Positions 1-11,920 of a stretch of 48,343 bases of DNA are shown here, piece by piece. A program made the translations under genes and the position numbers. The notes beneath the pieces were generated by a model. The model saw nothing but the letters and a program-made list of their open reading frames with translations, was not told the DNA's origin and made no database searches. Within the stretch, counting starts at the first letter, position 1. Each line of letters begins with the position of its first letter. This DNA is from Gnetum montanum (taxonomy: Eukaryota > Streptophyta > Gnetopsida > Gnetales > Gnetaceae). The stretch spans positions 811,788 to 860,130 of the forward strand of contig MNCI01029492.1 in NCBI GenBank assembly GCA_015680685.1, in the 5' to 3' direction.

Positions 1-3000
1 CCCAAAGCCAAATGGCTATTGTCTTGTTTGACAACTTATTGTGCATGAGGCATGATTGCCCTTATTGTTGATCCTTGTGATTTTTGCTCCTTGTTGAGCC
101 GGTGGTGTTGCTTGTGGCATCACTATTTTGATTGGTGACATTTTTGGTCATTCTAATTTGAAGACTACTGATGTGGGTCATCCTATTGTTGGTTCTTGTT
201 GAGACCACACCTCTTTTAATGAGAGTCTTCTTGTGAACGCATCCTTCGTGATGTTGCTCATAGTTGCTCGTTGTTGCGAGAACTGGTTTGATGCAGACTT
301 GTTGTTGGATAGACCTTGGTCTTCCTCCTTATTTTTGGGTTGAGTTGAGGATTGTCTATTGCCCATGACTCATACAAGTCTGTTGAAATTTTGGTCCTGG
401 TTGAGGCCAATGTTAGTTGTTGGGAATGATTGTTGTGTATGAATCTTGAAATTTTGCGAGTGTGCTATCTCTCTCTTGGTGTGTCTCATGATGAAATCAT
501 TTTTTTGAGTGGGGTTCGGATTCCTCCATCAATGTTTGGCATGATTGATCTCTATACATGTTGAGGTCTTGAATTTTATGATGCGCAAGAGTGATATCTC
601 TTTGTTATATGATCATGCTTGATGGTTGTGAATGAGGTTGATGTGCTAATCGTGTTCCTGCTAACTTTTATGTTTCTGAGCTTGTGTCTCAGTGTTTGCA
701 GGTAGCACAGGTACAAAGATGCAGCCAGTGGTGACCTCAGTTGATTCTGTGAGTACTATCTATGGGGAATATATGTGCTCCTAAGACCTTCATGAACTAA
801 TTATTTGGTCTCAGAATCCCAACATTGGGTTGTGGGTTTATTAGTACCTTGGCTGTGATGCATCAGCAGGTACATCATGATTTGTTTGCCTCTTAGTGCT
901 GGGGGAGCACTAACAGAGGACGATGATCTATCTTAGACCCTACAGATATTGGGCTAGCAGATGGCATGAAATGGTATCCTTGGCCATGCCAGATACTGAT
1001 GGCCTAGGAGTGGCCAATGCAATGAGGTCCCACTATGGTAGGATGGTGGATACTTGGTGTGTTTCATTATTTGATCGTTGCATTCGTGTCTTGAATCATT
1101 TTCGTTCGAGGTTACCCGTGCAGTCAGATCAGTGTGACAGTAGATCATGTATCTTTTGAGACAGTGATGCAATGACAGATGATCATTTATGATTCATGAA
1201 AGAGACAGGTTTTTCTCAGAACAGCATGGTTCTTCATGGTATGCTCTTGGTGGCCTAAATCCTTTAGCCTAGGATGGGCTTGGGTAGTTTTCCTATAGCC
1301 TTTTAGGCTTGGGTAGCATTCCCAAATACCATGTATGTTCCCATATATGAATATAATCTGATCCTTGGGTGTGCAAAATTTATCCTTGTGATATTCTCAA
1401 TTCGAGTGTATGCACTCAAAAGTGCTAGATGTATTACCTATGTAACTCAGTTGTCTCCTGGTTGTAGGCCTATGCCACACACTGTGACAAGGTCAAGCTT
1501 GATGTATGGTGTCTTCCTAGTGCTTGTTTTGGAGCACCCTTGATATATGTTGTAAATGGCCTTTGTGCCTTGATGTATAATTCTGTTGAAAACCTCATGA
1601 GAAATGCTTCAATTGTGATATGGTGTTGTACTGAACAGACCAGGGCATGTCCTTGCCCATTATGCTCTTGAACTGGTGCCATGTGTTCTTGATGATGTTG
1701 GCATGCCTGGATGGTGTATGCTTGGAGAACGTCCTTGGGATAGGACAAATCTTAGGAACACATTTTCTTGTGTTCGTGGATTGGCAAAGATCTTGTTCAC
1801 AGATGATCAATGGTGATTGAAATTCAAATCAATGTGATGTCTAATGGTGGATTTGAGTAGAATTCTGGGTAGTGGCACCTTGACTTGCTCTTCCATGTTG
1901 GAGGTGATCGTGGGGTAGTTGTCCAAATGATGGGATGGTGGTCCATCCTTGGATAAATGACGTTACAGATACAGAAATTGTGATTTCTCTTGGTGGCCTA
2001 GCTTGGTGGGCTTGAATGTGCTCAAAACACTTGAGCTGATGCTCTCATGATTGGGGGTTTCTAATGATTTGTGCATGTTGGTGGGCTCTCATGACAAATT
2101 TCTTTTGGTGTGTTGGAGAGCTAGGATGCGCTCTCATAGATTGGGACTGATTGGTGCCTTCGTGGGCTATGGTGTGATTCCATGATAGGGGACTCGTTGT
2201 GCCTAATAGGCTATGGTGTCTTGCTAAATTGTCCCGTGTACTCTGTCCCTTATGTACACTAATGTATTACAAAATCCCTCGCTGATGTATTGTCCCATGT
2301 CTCTGGTGTGATGTTAATTCATGTTGGTGATCTCACCTCCCTGGTGGGATAGCAGAGTTGATCATGAGGGATCATTCTCCATTTCAATGGATGCCCTCTC
2401 CGGTTCTTGAAATAATAAGGTAGGTGATATTGAGACGGTTGTCTTCTATAAGCAATTGATGTTTGGGACTTGTTCCTAGCTATGGTCCTATGTTCGTGAA
2501 CTCATGGAGCTTGTTCTCAGAGACAGGATGTTGGTACCCTGGTGAAATTCATGAAACCTCCTTTGTGAGGTCATGTTGTTGATGTAAATTAAAGATACAT
2601 ATTGCTCTTCTTGTAGGCAAGGCATGATCTTGTGTACTCTCGTAGTTTTGAGGTCTTTAGAGGAACTTTCTTGTTGGGGTTCTCTGGTAGACCATCCTTG
2701 TTGTAAACCCTTCGGGAATGAATCGTGTTGTGTTTGAGTTGTAAATGATGTTAATGAAAGCTCATTCCATGTAAAAACTATTTGAGGACCTGGTCCTCCT
2801 ATGGGCAAGATGTTGTTGATGACTCGTGTCTATTATTGGGTTGAATGACAATAGGTAGTGGTGCAACCTTGTCCACCAAAAATTGATGTAAATGGGCTTA
2901 ACTGGGATGTATGAAGCAAAACCCAGATCTCCCAAGATGAAACAAATATGCTTGGTGTCTCAAGTTGTTCTCAAGGTGAAAATTGAATTTGGGTAAGACT

Positions 3001-4260
3001 TGTGAACCTATGTCTTCCCTCAGCTGGTGACAATTCCACGGTATGGTTCTATTGGCTATATTGACTACTTGGGCGTGTATGATGGGTAAGGTGTAGCTGG
3101 GCTGCTAGAATTACCTATGGAAGAAACCTCCCAAAGAGGATCCTTCCTACAAGTGCAAAATCTATTGAAAGGTGTTGATCGTGAGACTAGAAGTCATTCT
3201 TGATATAGTGGGGAAATGCAAATTCTGAGAACGTTGATGTTCCTCAAAGAATTCATGATCTGGTTACTCTCTGAGGCGACTCTATATTTGTTCTTGGACC
3301 TTGTGTTCAGAAAATGGTGCTTGTCCCATAACTTGAAGTTGATGGATAGCTTGCATGTGGCAGCTGTGGGGGATCCTTCTCCATGAACGGGATATTAAGG
3401 TTGCATTTGATGGTGTGCTTATGGCTAATATGAGATAGGTGATGGAGGATTGTCATGGGATTGGCTACCCAAATGACCCTCCACTTGTTCTAACATTTCG
3501 AGCAGGCATTATCGATGTTGGACAATCACAAGAGGTGTTGATGATTGTGGGGGCTTTTTGTATGATAGTCTCTTGGAGAAGCTTCCAAACAGATTTTTGG
3601 ATCTTCTCTCTCATCAGAATACTATGGAATGATGAATGATGAATTGAGGCATGCGATGCTCGTGTCCGCAAATGGCAAGGTCAAGCTCAAGGATTTGTTC
3701 TTATACCTTGTTTGTAAGGGTGAACATACTTGACGCCCTTCATGCCAGCTTGAACAAACATGATGAGAAAAAAGAGAATGCGCATGGTACCGATACATGT
3801 GGAATCAGTGCTTAGATCGTTGCACTGGTGAGACCCCATGGGTCTTGATGCGAGTAGCAGAACATGGAATTCTGATCTCAATGTGAGTAGCAGAACATGG
3901 AGTTTTGGCAAGCATGAGTTTCTTGCGTAGACATGGCTCTTTGGAGCATGTCCTCCCTCTCGGTGTGATGTTCGCAAGTCCCTCACCATGGGTAGTGGCC
4001 CTAGTGAGCCCTTTAAAAAAAATCAATGGGTGCTGAGATGCCATTCACAGAGGAACTCGGTGGGACTTGTGGAAGAGGAGCTATCTTCTTGCATAAGTAT
4101 GGGTTTATGCAAGGAGATATGTCTGTAGACCCTCAGAAGGGACGGATCTAGGGGATGCTTTAGAGACGTTGGCCCTTGGGATTGGACTCTCCACTCGTAT
4201 ATAGAATGGAAGTCTTGGGCTTCCTCCAATTGCCCTTGTGTTTCATGCAAGGCATTGGAT

Positions 4261-4431
4261 GGAAGGACGTCTCAAGTGTTGGGGTTGGTACCTTCCTTCA
4301 AGCCTGGCATCTAAGAAGTTGACGGATCCCCCCCCCTGACAAAGTTCCAAACCCATGTAGAAGTGTACACTCAAAGCTATCCTAGGCTCCGCTCTGAGGA
4401 TGTCGCTTCTTTATGTGGGGGAGGATTGTGA
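4261..4431 (+). pseudogene. C-terminal tail of a retrotransposon polyprotein (probably integrase end)
   Basis: One frame is open from about 4315 to a TGA at 4429-4431 that overlaps the first bases of the LTR. It reads through a Val-Glu-Val-Tyr segment and finishes with Ser-Glu-Asp-Val...Cys-Gly-Gly-Gly-Leu-stop. A tail of the form acidic residue, short spacer, Gly-Gly-Gly, stop at the polypurine tract is common at the end of Ty3/gypsy integrases of plants, because the glycines are encoded by the polypurine tract itself. Upstream of 4315 the frame holds one stop (4312-4314) and then fades. No catalytic motif is visible, so this is a positional inference. Confidence 0.35.
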
Positions 4432-4947
4432 GAGATGTCCTAGAATGGTGGTTCTCTTGGGCTCTCCCCATGGTTCAAGGGCCATGGAACACTCTGAGGC
4501 TCCCTCAGGTGGCTCTCAAGTGTTACAAAACCCACCCCAGCTTGATGGTACCAAGCTACCAATAGGACACCCTCCTGTTGCACTCTCTTCTAAGTCCTCT
4601 TCATTCCCCCTCTTCTCCATGGAGAACTACATGGCCTTGATTCTACGATGGTCGTAGATATGTAGGCAGCCAAGACTGGATAGTTTTGGTGCAGTGCCAT
4701 GCCACACCTTGTACCAGATCGTAAGGGATCTAGGGGTGAGGTACCTTTCCTTGTAGGTGCATCGTCTCCCCTCCCATCGATGTGATCTACAAGGTTGTGT
4801 GTGTGCTTGTTTTCTTGGTCCTCTTCTGCTTGCACTCGTGAGATGCTTGTCTGGTTGAGGCGTATTCCCCAGGTCTTCCGCCCCAGATCCATTGGATCTT
4901 TGTAAATTCCTTGGGGTGCCGGGCAACGTCGGGGCAACATTGTTACA
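4427..4947 (+). repeat. 3' LTR of element J (or solo LTR)
   Basis: About 521 bp bounded by TGT...ACA, directly preceded by the purine tract GTGGGGGAGGAT. No second copy is present in the window, so the right boundary is set by the terminal TTACA and by the change in base composition after it. No clear TATA box was seen. Confidence 0.55.
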
Positions 4948-5140
4948 GATAATCCTTTTTTAATTGGGTGACTGAAATTCCTTTATGCATGGAAGCAAAC
5001 CAACTAAGAAGAAGCAAAGTAAAGATATTCTACCGTCATCATATTACCTTTATATTAGCCATATAAGAGCTTTTACATGAAATAAGTAAGTATTAATACC
5101 TAATTTTAGATATCTTTATTTATGTAAGCAAATCGGTAGT
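4948..5140. other. Flanking sequence between elements J and B
   Basis: AT-rich, no gene seen. The last five bases (5136-5140, GTAGT) are the left target-site duplication of element B; the right copy is 27845-27849. Confidence 0.7.
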
Positions 5141-5643
5141 TGAGGAATAGTGGAGCAATCCAACACCTAACCATACAAGTCACAAGTGTTCACTTGTGAC
5201 CAAATCATAATTCATGGACGAGGCAATGTTAATATGCTAGCAATTGATTTAAGTTTGAGACCGTTGTCTTGCCACATGAAGCTAGTGAAGTCTATGTGTA
5301 TGATTTAGCTCACTATGAGGTATATGATATTTGATGTTGTTTGGCCATTCTTACTACTAGCAAACATGATGAAATGAAAACAGTTTCTAATCCTAAGTCT
5401 AAGTAATTGCAAGAAAGCAAATCTAACTTAGCCTCATGCCATGGATATCTGGTACTGCTCTACTGTACATGCCTTGGACTCATGTAGTCATCGCTAGGAT
5501 TACCAAGTGGTATTACTACTGAGCAAATCAAGCAATGCCATTGCTGGATTACCAAATAACTACACTTAGCGCCTAGAACCATTCATATCCATATCGCTTA
5601 CTTTCAACATGTAAAATAAAATACTTGTGAAGTAAATGATTAA
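5141..5643 (-). repeat. Element B 3' LTR (LTR-II), first piece on the + strand
   Basis: Aligns to 26161-26658 of the other LTR-II copy; both begin TGA on the + strand and share the stretch containing ATCCAACACCTAACCATA. The copy is split at 5643/12762 by element A, whose 5-bp target ATTAA is present at 5639-5643 and again at 12762-12766. Confidence 0.85.
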
Positions 5644-6456
5644 TGATGAGTGGTGAGGTATCCCTACACTCAACCATATGAATACGAGCGTAACACGCGT
5701 GATCCGGTCGAACTCCAAGTACTAGGTGCCTACACGCCTCATGGAATACTTAAGGTTAATTATTCGTTGTCTTCCCAGACTTACTTGTATTTTTCACGGT
5801 GTATGGTTAAGTAAGTCCGAGGTATATGATTTTTATGGCTTTTCTATTTTATCTCCTATGCTAGTAAGGTGAAGGGTTAAAGAAACTAATTAACTAAGTT
5901 TAACTAACTAACTAAGCCTTAATTAACCTAGCTTTAGCATCTGTTCCCACTTACCATTCACACCCTAAACCGATGCAACCGCGGCTACCAAATGCTAGTC
6001 GTTGCTGGGATCACCACGTGTAATGCACGTGCTCGAAGTAGTCGTACTAAGGCACTTAACTAGGAGAGAAGGGTTGAGAGAGATTTAATTCCTAATAAAG
6101 CATGTAAATGAAAAATAGTAAATAACATCAAATAAAATCCTAATTAGCCTATTCCATGCACTGCAAGGTTTATCCAAGAAGTTCATCTTTATTGTCGTAC
6201 ACAAACTTATGTTCAGGTATAATGTCTGCTTGAATAAAGATCCGTTCACTTTGGAGCTCCTACTGCGGGCACATGGAAAATATTCTATCTCTGGAGGGAT
6301 CAAGCTACCAGAGTTTCACTACAGTCTAAGCCTAGAATGGAAAACAAGGGAGAGTCACCTCTTATTTATAGACTTGGCAGCACACTGCGATATCGCGTAC
6401 GTGATATCGTGGGGGACGACGTGATATCGCATCCCATGCGATATCGCATCCCATCA
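5644..6456 (-). repeat. Element A 3' LTR (LTR-I)
   Basis: 813 bp, bounded on the + strand by TGATGAG...CCATCA. A TATA box (minus strand TATAAATA, 6363-6370) sits about 90 bp inside the U3 end. Between it and the LTR edge lie four GATATC palindromes. Over the first 110 bp at the R/U5 end it differs from the 5' copy at roughly ten positions, mostly transitions, so the insertion is not recent. Confidence 0.9.
6363..6370 (-). promoter_or_regulatory. TATA box in element A 3' LTR
   Basis: TATAAATA on the minus strand, followed by AAGAGGCA as in every LTR-I copy here. The 5' LTR of A has the same position mutated to TGTAAATA, so the promoter that would drive the element itself is weakened. Confidence 0.6.
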
Positions 6457-6467
6457 TACCCCCATGA
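6457..6467 (-). other. Polypurine tract of element A
   Basis: Minus strand CATGGGGGTA directly abuts the 3' LTR. The same tract occurs beside the 3' LTR of C (18143-18152) and, with two changes, E (48173-48182), and beside the 3' LTR of B. Confidence 0.75.
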
Positions 6468-8430
6468 CTGAATGAAAACTCGTCCTCAAGTGCCTTATAA
6501 AATATTGGGAAGGTATGGGATTATTGACTCAAATGAAATTAATTGGATGACATGTGAACAGATCATCATTACAAGACAAAACTTGTGTTCATGACAACAA
6601 GAGTGAACACCTTATTACATTTGACAACAAGCCTTATTTGGCAGCTAAGAGAGAAGAGAGAAGAGAGAAGAGAGAAGAAGTCTTGTTGCTGCCAACGCCA
6701 ATATTGCGTCTTTCGTTGTCCATCCATAAGCGCACCATCGATCTTGCTCCTTTGCATAGCTGCTTTAGCACTGCTCCATTCCAATTGTTCCCTCCAGATC
6801 CAATCCGTTGTTGTATGATTTCCATATGCACACACAACATAATCTTATATTAGCAAGGGTAAATGAATATCAATGCAGTTGATACCTTGCTTCGGTGAAA
6901 GGGCCATTGGCTAGGTTGTGGTATGGCTGATACGGATTGGGAGATATAATATTGATGACTACCGAAGGTGTAGGGGTTAGGAGAAAATCGAAAAAATTGG
7001 GCCCCGTACCCCCATGACTAATCGAAAACCTCCAGTAGCGATAGAATGGAAAAAGAAAAGGAATAAGAAAGATGGATAAAAAGGGACAACTAAAACATTG
7101 ATAAAATGGATGTCAAGATGGAAATGAACAAAATAAAATCAATTGCAAAAATGTTTAAGGGAAATAAGTTTAACTGGTGCTCCAAAGAGGAATGTCAGTG
7201 GGTCCTCCCCAAAGCAGGCTCATGCCCTTAATGCCCTGACAAACCCACATACAAAGAGTCTGTAGGCTCTGGGAATGTCAATTGGAACAAGCGTTAAAGT
7301 CTTAATCGCAAGAATTTACCAAAAAGAAAACAATGCATCAACCAAAATATACACTAATGATACAACCGGCAATGAGGTGAACAATGGAGAGAAGGATGGA
7401 GAGAAGAGAATGGTATGGAATCTCAAGAACAAGGTGGTATATAGCCCCTTGTGAAGTTCATGATTAATGTGACTTAGTAAATCCCATTCCAAGTCCAGCC
7501 TCAAACAAACCACATCCAGTGACTTCGCATTAATACATTCGGCTGATCCATCCCCTTGAAGTAACAAGAATGCCTTCCCAAAGAGTCACCACCATTCCAA
7601 CGAAACAAAAGATGAGGAGATAAGAAGCGAGAAGGGCCTTAGTTAGAGGGAACTTTTTTATTCTAGTTCCATAACTAGTGCTTGTAGCCCAAGGAATTAT
7701 TTTTTCTAAGGGGTGTGCTTTGAATTCTCATGGTTTTTTTTTGTGTTTTATGTGTTTATGCATGAGAAACACACCATGCAAAGACTTTGTTATTTTTATT
7801 TCTCAGCTTCCTGATAATTGGGTAACGTCGAAACGACAAGAAAACCCAAGAGGAAAACATCTAAGCATCCAAGAGAACGGCCAACACAAAAGCATCAAGT
7901 TCCCTTGAAGTCACATCCTTTTCAATCCTTGAGTCCTTCCTTAGTTTGAGAAATGCCCAAAAACCGATTCGTTAGAGTTCTTATTATGAAAGGGACTGTA
8001 CATTTCCAAGCCAAGAGAGACCATAGAAATGGTGGATGTATGAATGAAATGAACTCATTGCCTGCCAAACATACCTTAGTATCAACATCATGACTTAAAG
8101 GTAAAAACCAAACATTAGCAATCAATATGAAAAACATTTCATACCATCATCCAGAACACTTATTAGGTGACAAACTTACAAGATGGATCACACACGCACA
8201 CACACACAAAAAATGAAAAAGATAACAATGTTGTAAAACAAAAATAAGAAAGGTTAAAGAAATTTGCAAAACAAAAACATGGAAAAAAAATGTGTAAAAA
8301 AAAACGTGTAAGACAAAAACGTGTAAAACAAAAACATGTAAAATAAAAACTGGTAAAAAAAAAACATGTAAAACAAAAACTCTAAAACAAAAATGTGTAA
8401 AAAAAATTAAAAATAACTGAGGGCCCCAAA
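6468..8430 (-). other. Long non-coding 3' region of element A
   Basis: About 2 kb between the end of the protease frame and the polypurine tract. The region is shared with element C (18154-20135) and, as far as visible, element E (48183 onward), so it is a fixed part of the family. I found no conserved reading frame: the best candidate on the minus strand (6569-6835) is shifted by an indel between A and C. It contains a GAGAAGA microsatellite near 6648-6682, a CA-rich stretch near 8189-8210 and an A-rich tandem array (8236-8410). A role in RNA packaging or dimerisation is possible but is only inference. Confidence 0.6.
8236..8410. repeat. A-rich tandem array in element A 3' region
   Basis: Roughly ten imperfect copies of a unit of about 12-18 bp built on AAAACAAAAACRTGT. 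The corresponding place in element C (about 19938-20000) holds only two or three copies, so the array expanded in A or shrank in C. Confidence 0.7.
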
Positions 8431-8433
8431 TGA

Positions 8434-9666
8434 CTAGCATAGGTGGCCATCTCCCCCATAACTGAATGGAAAGGAAGAGATCCAAAATAATGAGCACCTA
8501 TTTGAATTTCGTAGAAGTGCCCAACTTCTCCCCATTGATGTTCTTAGATTAAGGGGTGGAAGTTGGTGACGCTCATATTCCAATGTGTCTATGCCTTCAT
8601 TGTTGGCATGGGTTGTTTCCTCAATTCGTTCCATGCATATTTTTCAGTTACTCTTTCGAGTAGCTATCAACCACGGGGTGTCTACTACTTGTTGTATGGT
8701 TGCTATATACAAGCATCTTTGTTGCAAAGTTTCAACGGCACACCTATTGCATGGAGGAGATGCAGAACATCCTTCCATGTCATCACTCGATGAGTCACTG
8801 TATGTGATGCATGGAACTTTCTTCTTCTTGATCTTTCCATAACTATTTACCTTGGATATTTCCAAGGAAAGATTGCAGATTCCTAGGCATGCGTCTATTG
8901 TGGTTAGCCATGCCCTTCCCATTATAATTGGGAAGTCCCCTTCATTGTTGTTAACTTCGATCACCAGGAAATCTGCTGGGTATGACCAACCACACACAGT
9001 GGTGACAATGTCCTTCACCAATCCCAAGGGAATGATGATGGACTGGTCTACCAGCTCTAGTTGGATGTTGCTCTTCTTAAGTTGGGGCAGGTTCCAGGCT
9101 TGATACATTTCTCATGAAATTAAGTTGACTCTAGAACTTGAGTCAAGAAGAGCCTTATGAGGTTTGTTTCCAATGACTTGGAGATAGATTAAGGGACTCC
9201 CAGGGTCAAATAGTTTTCTGGGAAGGTGGCCTACCTTGATCCAGTCAGTTAAGGTATGTGTTAACATAACCTTCTGCGTTGAGCTTTGATATTGGACTAA
9301 AGGGAGCTCCGAAGCCTTATGTGTTGGAGGAGTGATCATAGACTGAACCACTTGTTGTTGTGAGAGCTTGTCTAGGCTTTTGGTTCTGAAGAAAGGTCTT
9401 CTCTTTTTATAGTTGTCAGAACCAGCAGCGGGTTGAATTTTTATGGCTCTCATAGCGTTGCGTTGTTGCGGTTGCGTGGGGAGTTCCCCTTGCATTGTTG
9501 GAGCAGGAGGTGTTATGGGAACTACATGTGGAAGAGAGGCAAATGGATTAGGAGGATGGTATGGATGTGGAAGAGAAGGAATCCATCTAAAGTACTCCTG
9601 AACTTGGTAGTGAGGTTGGGGAGTTGTGTGACCCATGGAGTCACTTGGAGAAATCGGCTGCTGCAC
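8434..9666 (-). pseudogene. Element A protease region (retroviral-type aspartic protease) with Pro-rich linker
   Basis: Reading from 9666 on the minus strand, a Pro/Gln-rich linker leads to a DWI..GHLP.K.FDP.SPLIYLQV segment and then to the active-site region, here Leu-Leu-Asp-Ser-Ser-Ser where element C keeps Asp-Ser-Gly-Ser. After a nonsense codon at 9109-9111 it continues with the C-terminal protease signature Ile-Ile-Met-Gly-Arg-Ala-Trp-Leu, the counterpart of ILGRPWL in other plant Ty3/gypsy proteases. The frame ends at 8431-8433 after another internal stop (8641-8643). Loss of the active-site Gly and the nonsense codons make it inactive. It is in the same frame as gag upstream and would have been made as one Gag-Pro polyprotein. 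Confidence 0.8.
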
Positions 9667-9813
9667 GTAGTAACCATATGGGTCTGGCTGCTGGTAAGGG
9701 TACTATTGTTTCAGTGACGGAATCCCCCATGACTTTGGGTATTACCAATGCTGATGTTATCTGATGGGTTGTGGTGGAGTTCCACTTGGATAGTACATTA
9801 ACGGTTGGTGGAA

Positions 9814-11778
9814 CTATCTTGGGTTACCTTGGGGATAAGGTAACCTTCGGGGTGTCTGCTGTTTGTTGAGTCTTGGGTTGAGTGCATACACCCTAGACTC
9901 TTGTAGATGTGAGATGATTGGACAACATCCCTTAGGATGGTCATAGTGGCAGATCTCACATCCACCATCATCATCTATGTCTAAATTCACAACCTCATCG
10001 GAGATGTTCATTTTCCCCTTACCCTTGTCACGTGCAGGGCCTGAATCTCTTCGCTTTGTCTTGTTCTTGTCACTACTTTGTTCCTCCTTATACTCCTCTA
10101 CAATTTTTAGGACAGTTTCAATTTTACTATCTAAGGAGCTCCATACTTCATCTACCTTAGCTGCCACTTCTGTTGTTAATTTCTGAAGCAGTAAGGTTTT
10201 CCTATTCACCAACTCTTTGTTTGGTGACTCATCCTCTTCATCACAAAATCTCACTCCCTTCCTTCAAAGAGAGGGATCACGGTTGTATTCTTCCATACTT
10301 TCCCTTTTTCATAGCTCCCCTTCTTCTTTGGCTACTTTCTCCAACAAGCGATAAACCTCATGGGCTCTAAGTTCTGATAGTCTCCCTTGGGCATAAGTCC
10401 CAAGGGTTCTCCTAGTTTCATACCTTAGCCCATCTACGAGATGGCGTAGTTGATCCCGCTGTGCATAACCATGGCCTAGGCAATGATGTAACAATGTGTA
10501 GTAGCAGCCCATGGTAGCATCCAAGGGTTCATGAGTACCTTGCTTCCATCCTTGGATCTGCTTATGCAAGTTAGACACTTTGGAGTATGTTTGATACTTA
10601 TTGTTGAAGAGTTCTAACATCGTACTCCACCTCCTGATGGTTTCTGGTTCTAAGGACCGGTACCAACTCTCTGCTTCCTTGATGAGTGTCCTGGGAAACA
10701 ACTTTAGTTTTTTCCACTCGTTTTCTATGTTTTGCAAGGTGCAGGCATCATGAAATGCCTATAAATGATTTTGCGGATCCGCGTTGTATCCCCCTTCAAA
10801 TCGTGGGATGTTGTTCATGTCTAAGTGCCTAATCCGACTATCTTTTAAATGCCTTTTTGGGATTCTCACTTCCTCTGTTATATCTAGTATGCTTTGGGTG
10901 GCAAGTAGGAGTTCATCATGATCATCTCTTTCATGACGCCTATGATGTCTACGTTGCTTCGTACTTTCCCTTCTTTCATGCCCTTGTCCTTGCTCTCGAC
11001 TCTCTCGTTGAGGTCTTTCATTTTGCTTACCTCTATCCTCACCGTTATGCTCTTTATGGCTGCGCCCCAATGTGGAAGGAGAGGATGAATGATGTGTTGA
11101 AGGAGAAGAAGAAGAAGAACCATTTCCATGATGATGTTTCTTGCCTTCTCTTCTGTGGCTTCGGTCCCAATTGTGATGACAATCTGAGTGCTCATCCTTT
11201 TCATGTGTTGTTGTTCCCTCAATGAATAGCTGGTGTTCACGGGGATTAGAACCATGGTTTTGTATCATGGAGCATAGGTTCTGATACCCCACCTCCTCAC
11301 TTTCATTAGGAGGGGGAACATCTTTCGATAGAGAACCAATTACAAGTGGTTCACCATCTCCGATTTCACTTAGGAAGTGCGAGACCTCTTTGCCCTTCAA
11401 CAGTGTATGTTGGCTCTCCTGCCTTGAGTCCCTCATACATTGTAAAGCTATGGGATGATAATCCCTCATGTCAAAATCTGCCACAACGTATTCAGCATAG
11501 AGCTAAGTCATGCCGATCTGTGCCAAAGCACAGAGAAGCATGTTGGGGACTGCACGATCTGGAGGTAACACTATGTTACCATGCAAGTCCCTCCAGTGCA
11601 TCTGTTCATCTTGATGGAAGATAAAAGTATAATCAGGTATATACTCATCGGGATGAGTATATACCACCCTATATTGTTGAGGAACTGGCTGAATTTGGTT
11701 ATGTGTTTTAGATTGCCGATTGTTTCTCATATGATCCCTAGGTGGTGTATTGCTCTTATGAGAAGAAGAAAAAGACAT
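9814..11778 (-). pseudogene. Element A gag (capsid and nucleocapsid)
   Basis: The frame starts with Met-Ser at 11778 and stays in register to the protease, broken only by nonsense codons (for example 11500-11502, 10756-10758, 10306-10308, 9811-9813). The first 90 residues have a conserved VVYTHPDEY and FHQDEQMHWRDL segment found also in C and D. A His/Ser/Arg-rich low-complexity stretch follows (about 11230-10900). The capsid domain (about 10740-10310) has the Trp-Tyr...Leu...Trp...Leu...Phe spacing of plant retrotransposon gag proteins. Near 9922-9960 a Cys-x2-Cys-x3-His-x3-Cys cluster is a plausible, non-canonical zinc knuckle. Gag forms the virus-like particle and packages RNA. Confidence 0.85.
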
Positions 11779-11901
11779 GATGTCTTATAGGTGTGCTATT
11801 TAACCATTATATAATTTTTCATTTAATTAACCCTAAGGTTCGTTTAAGCTCCCAATGATGTAAGTAATTTCCTATGTTCTACTTAGTGCACAAACACTTA
11901 G

Positions 11902-11919
11902 TCCCTAGCAACGGTGCCA
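11902..11919 (-). other. Primer binding site of element A (tRNA-Asp type)
   Basis: Minus strand TGGCACCGTTGCTAGGGA, one base after the 5' LTR. The 3' end of plant tRNA-Asp(GTC) is complementary to TGGCGCCGTTGCCGGGGA; the three differences are transitions. This primer type is usual for Athila and Tat elements. Confidence 0.8.
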
Positions 11920-11920
11920 A

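Larger units (their letters stand above)
1..4947 (+). mobile_element. Element J: 3' part of a decayed Ty3/gypsy-like LTR retrotransposon
   Basis: The orientation is inferred from the right end, where a short open tail of a polyprotein, a purine-rich tract (4415-4426) and a TG...CA-bounded LTR follow one another in the order expected at the 3' end of an element. The 5' end lies outside the window. Positions 1-4260 hold no reading frame I can identify. The strand is rich in T and G and heavily broken by stops, as in an old methylated element. Short open frames on either strand there look fortuitous. Assignment to Ty3/gypsy rests on the tail only; a different LTR superfamily is possible. Confidence 0.5.

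Noticed and set aside
923-1810. Several 70-90 codon frames on both strands
   Set aside because: Overlapping, no recognised motif, in the decayed internal region of element J.
6569-6835. Possible small gene in the 3' region of A, with a similar frame in C (18225-18524)
   Set aside because: The similarity is DNA-level homology of the two elements; an indel shifts the frame after about 30 codons, so there is no sign of protein conservation.
8236-8410. Regular A-rich repeats that could suggest a CRISPR-like array
   Set aside because: Units are short, adjoining and degenerate without unique spacers, and the context is a plant retrotransposon.
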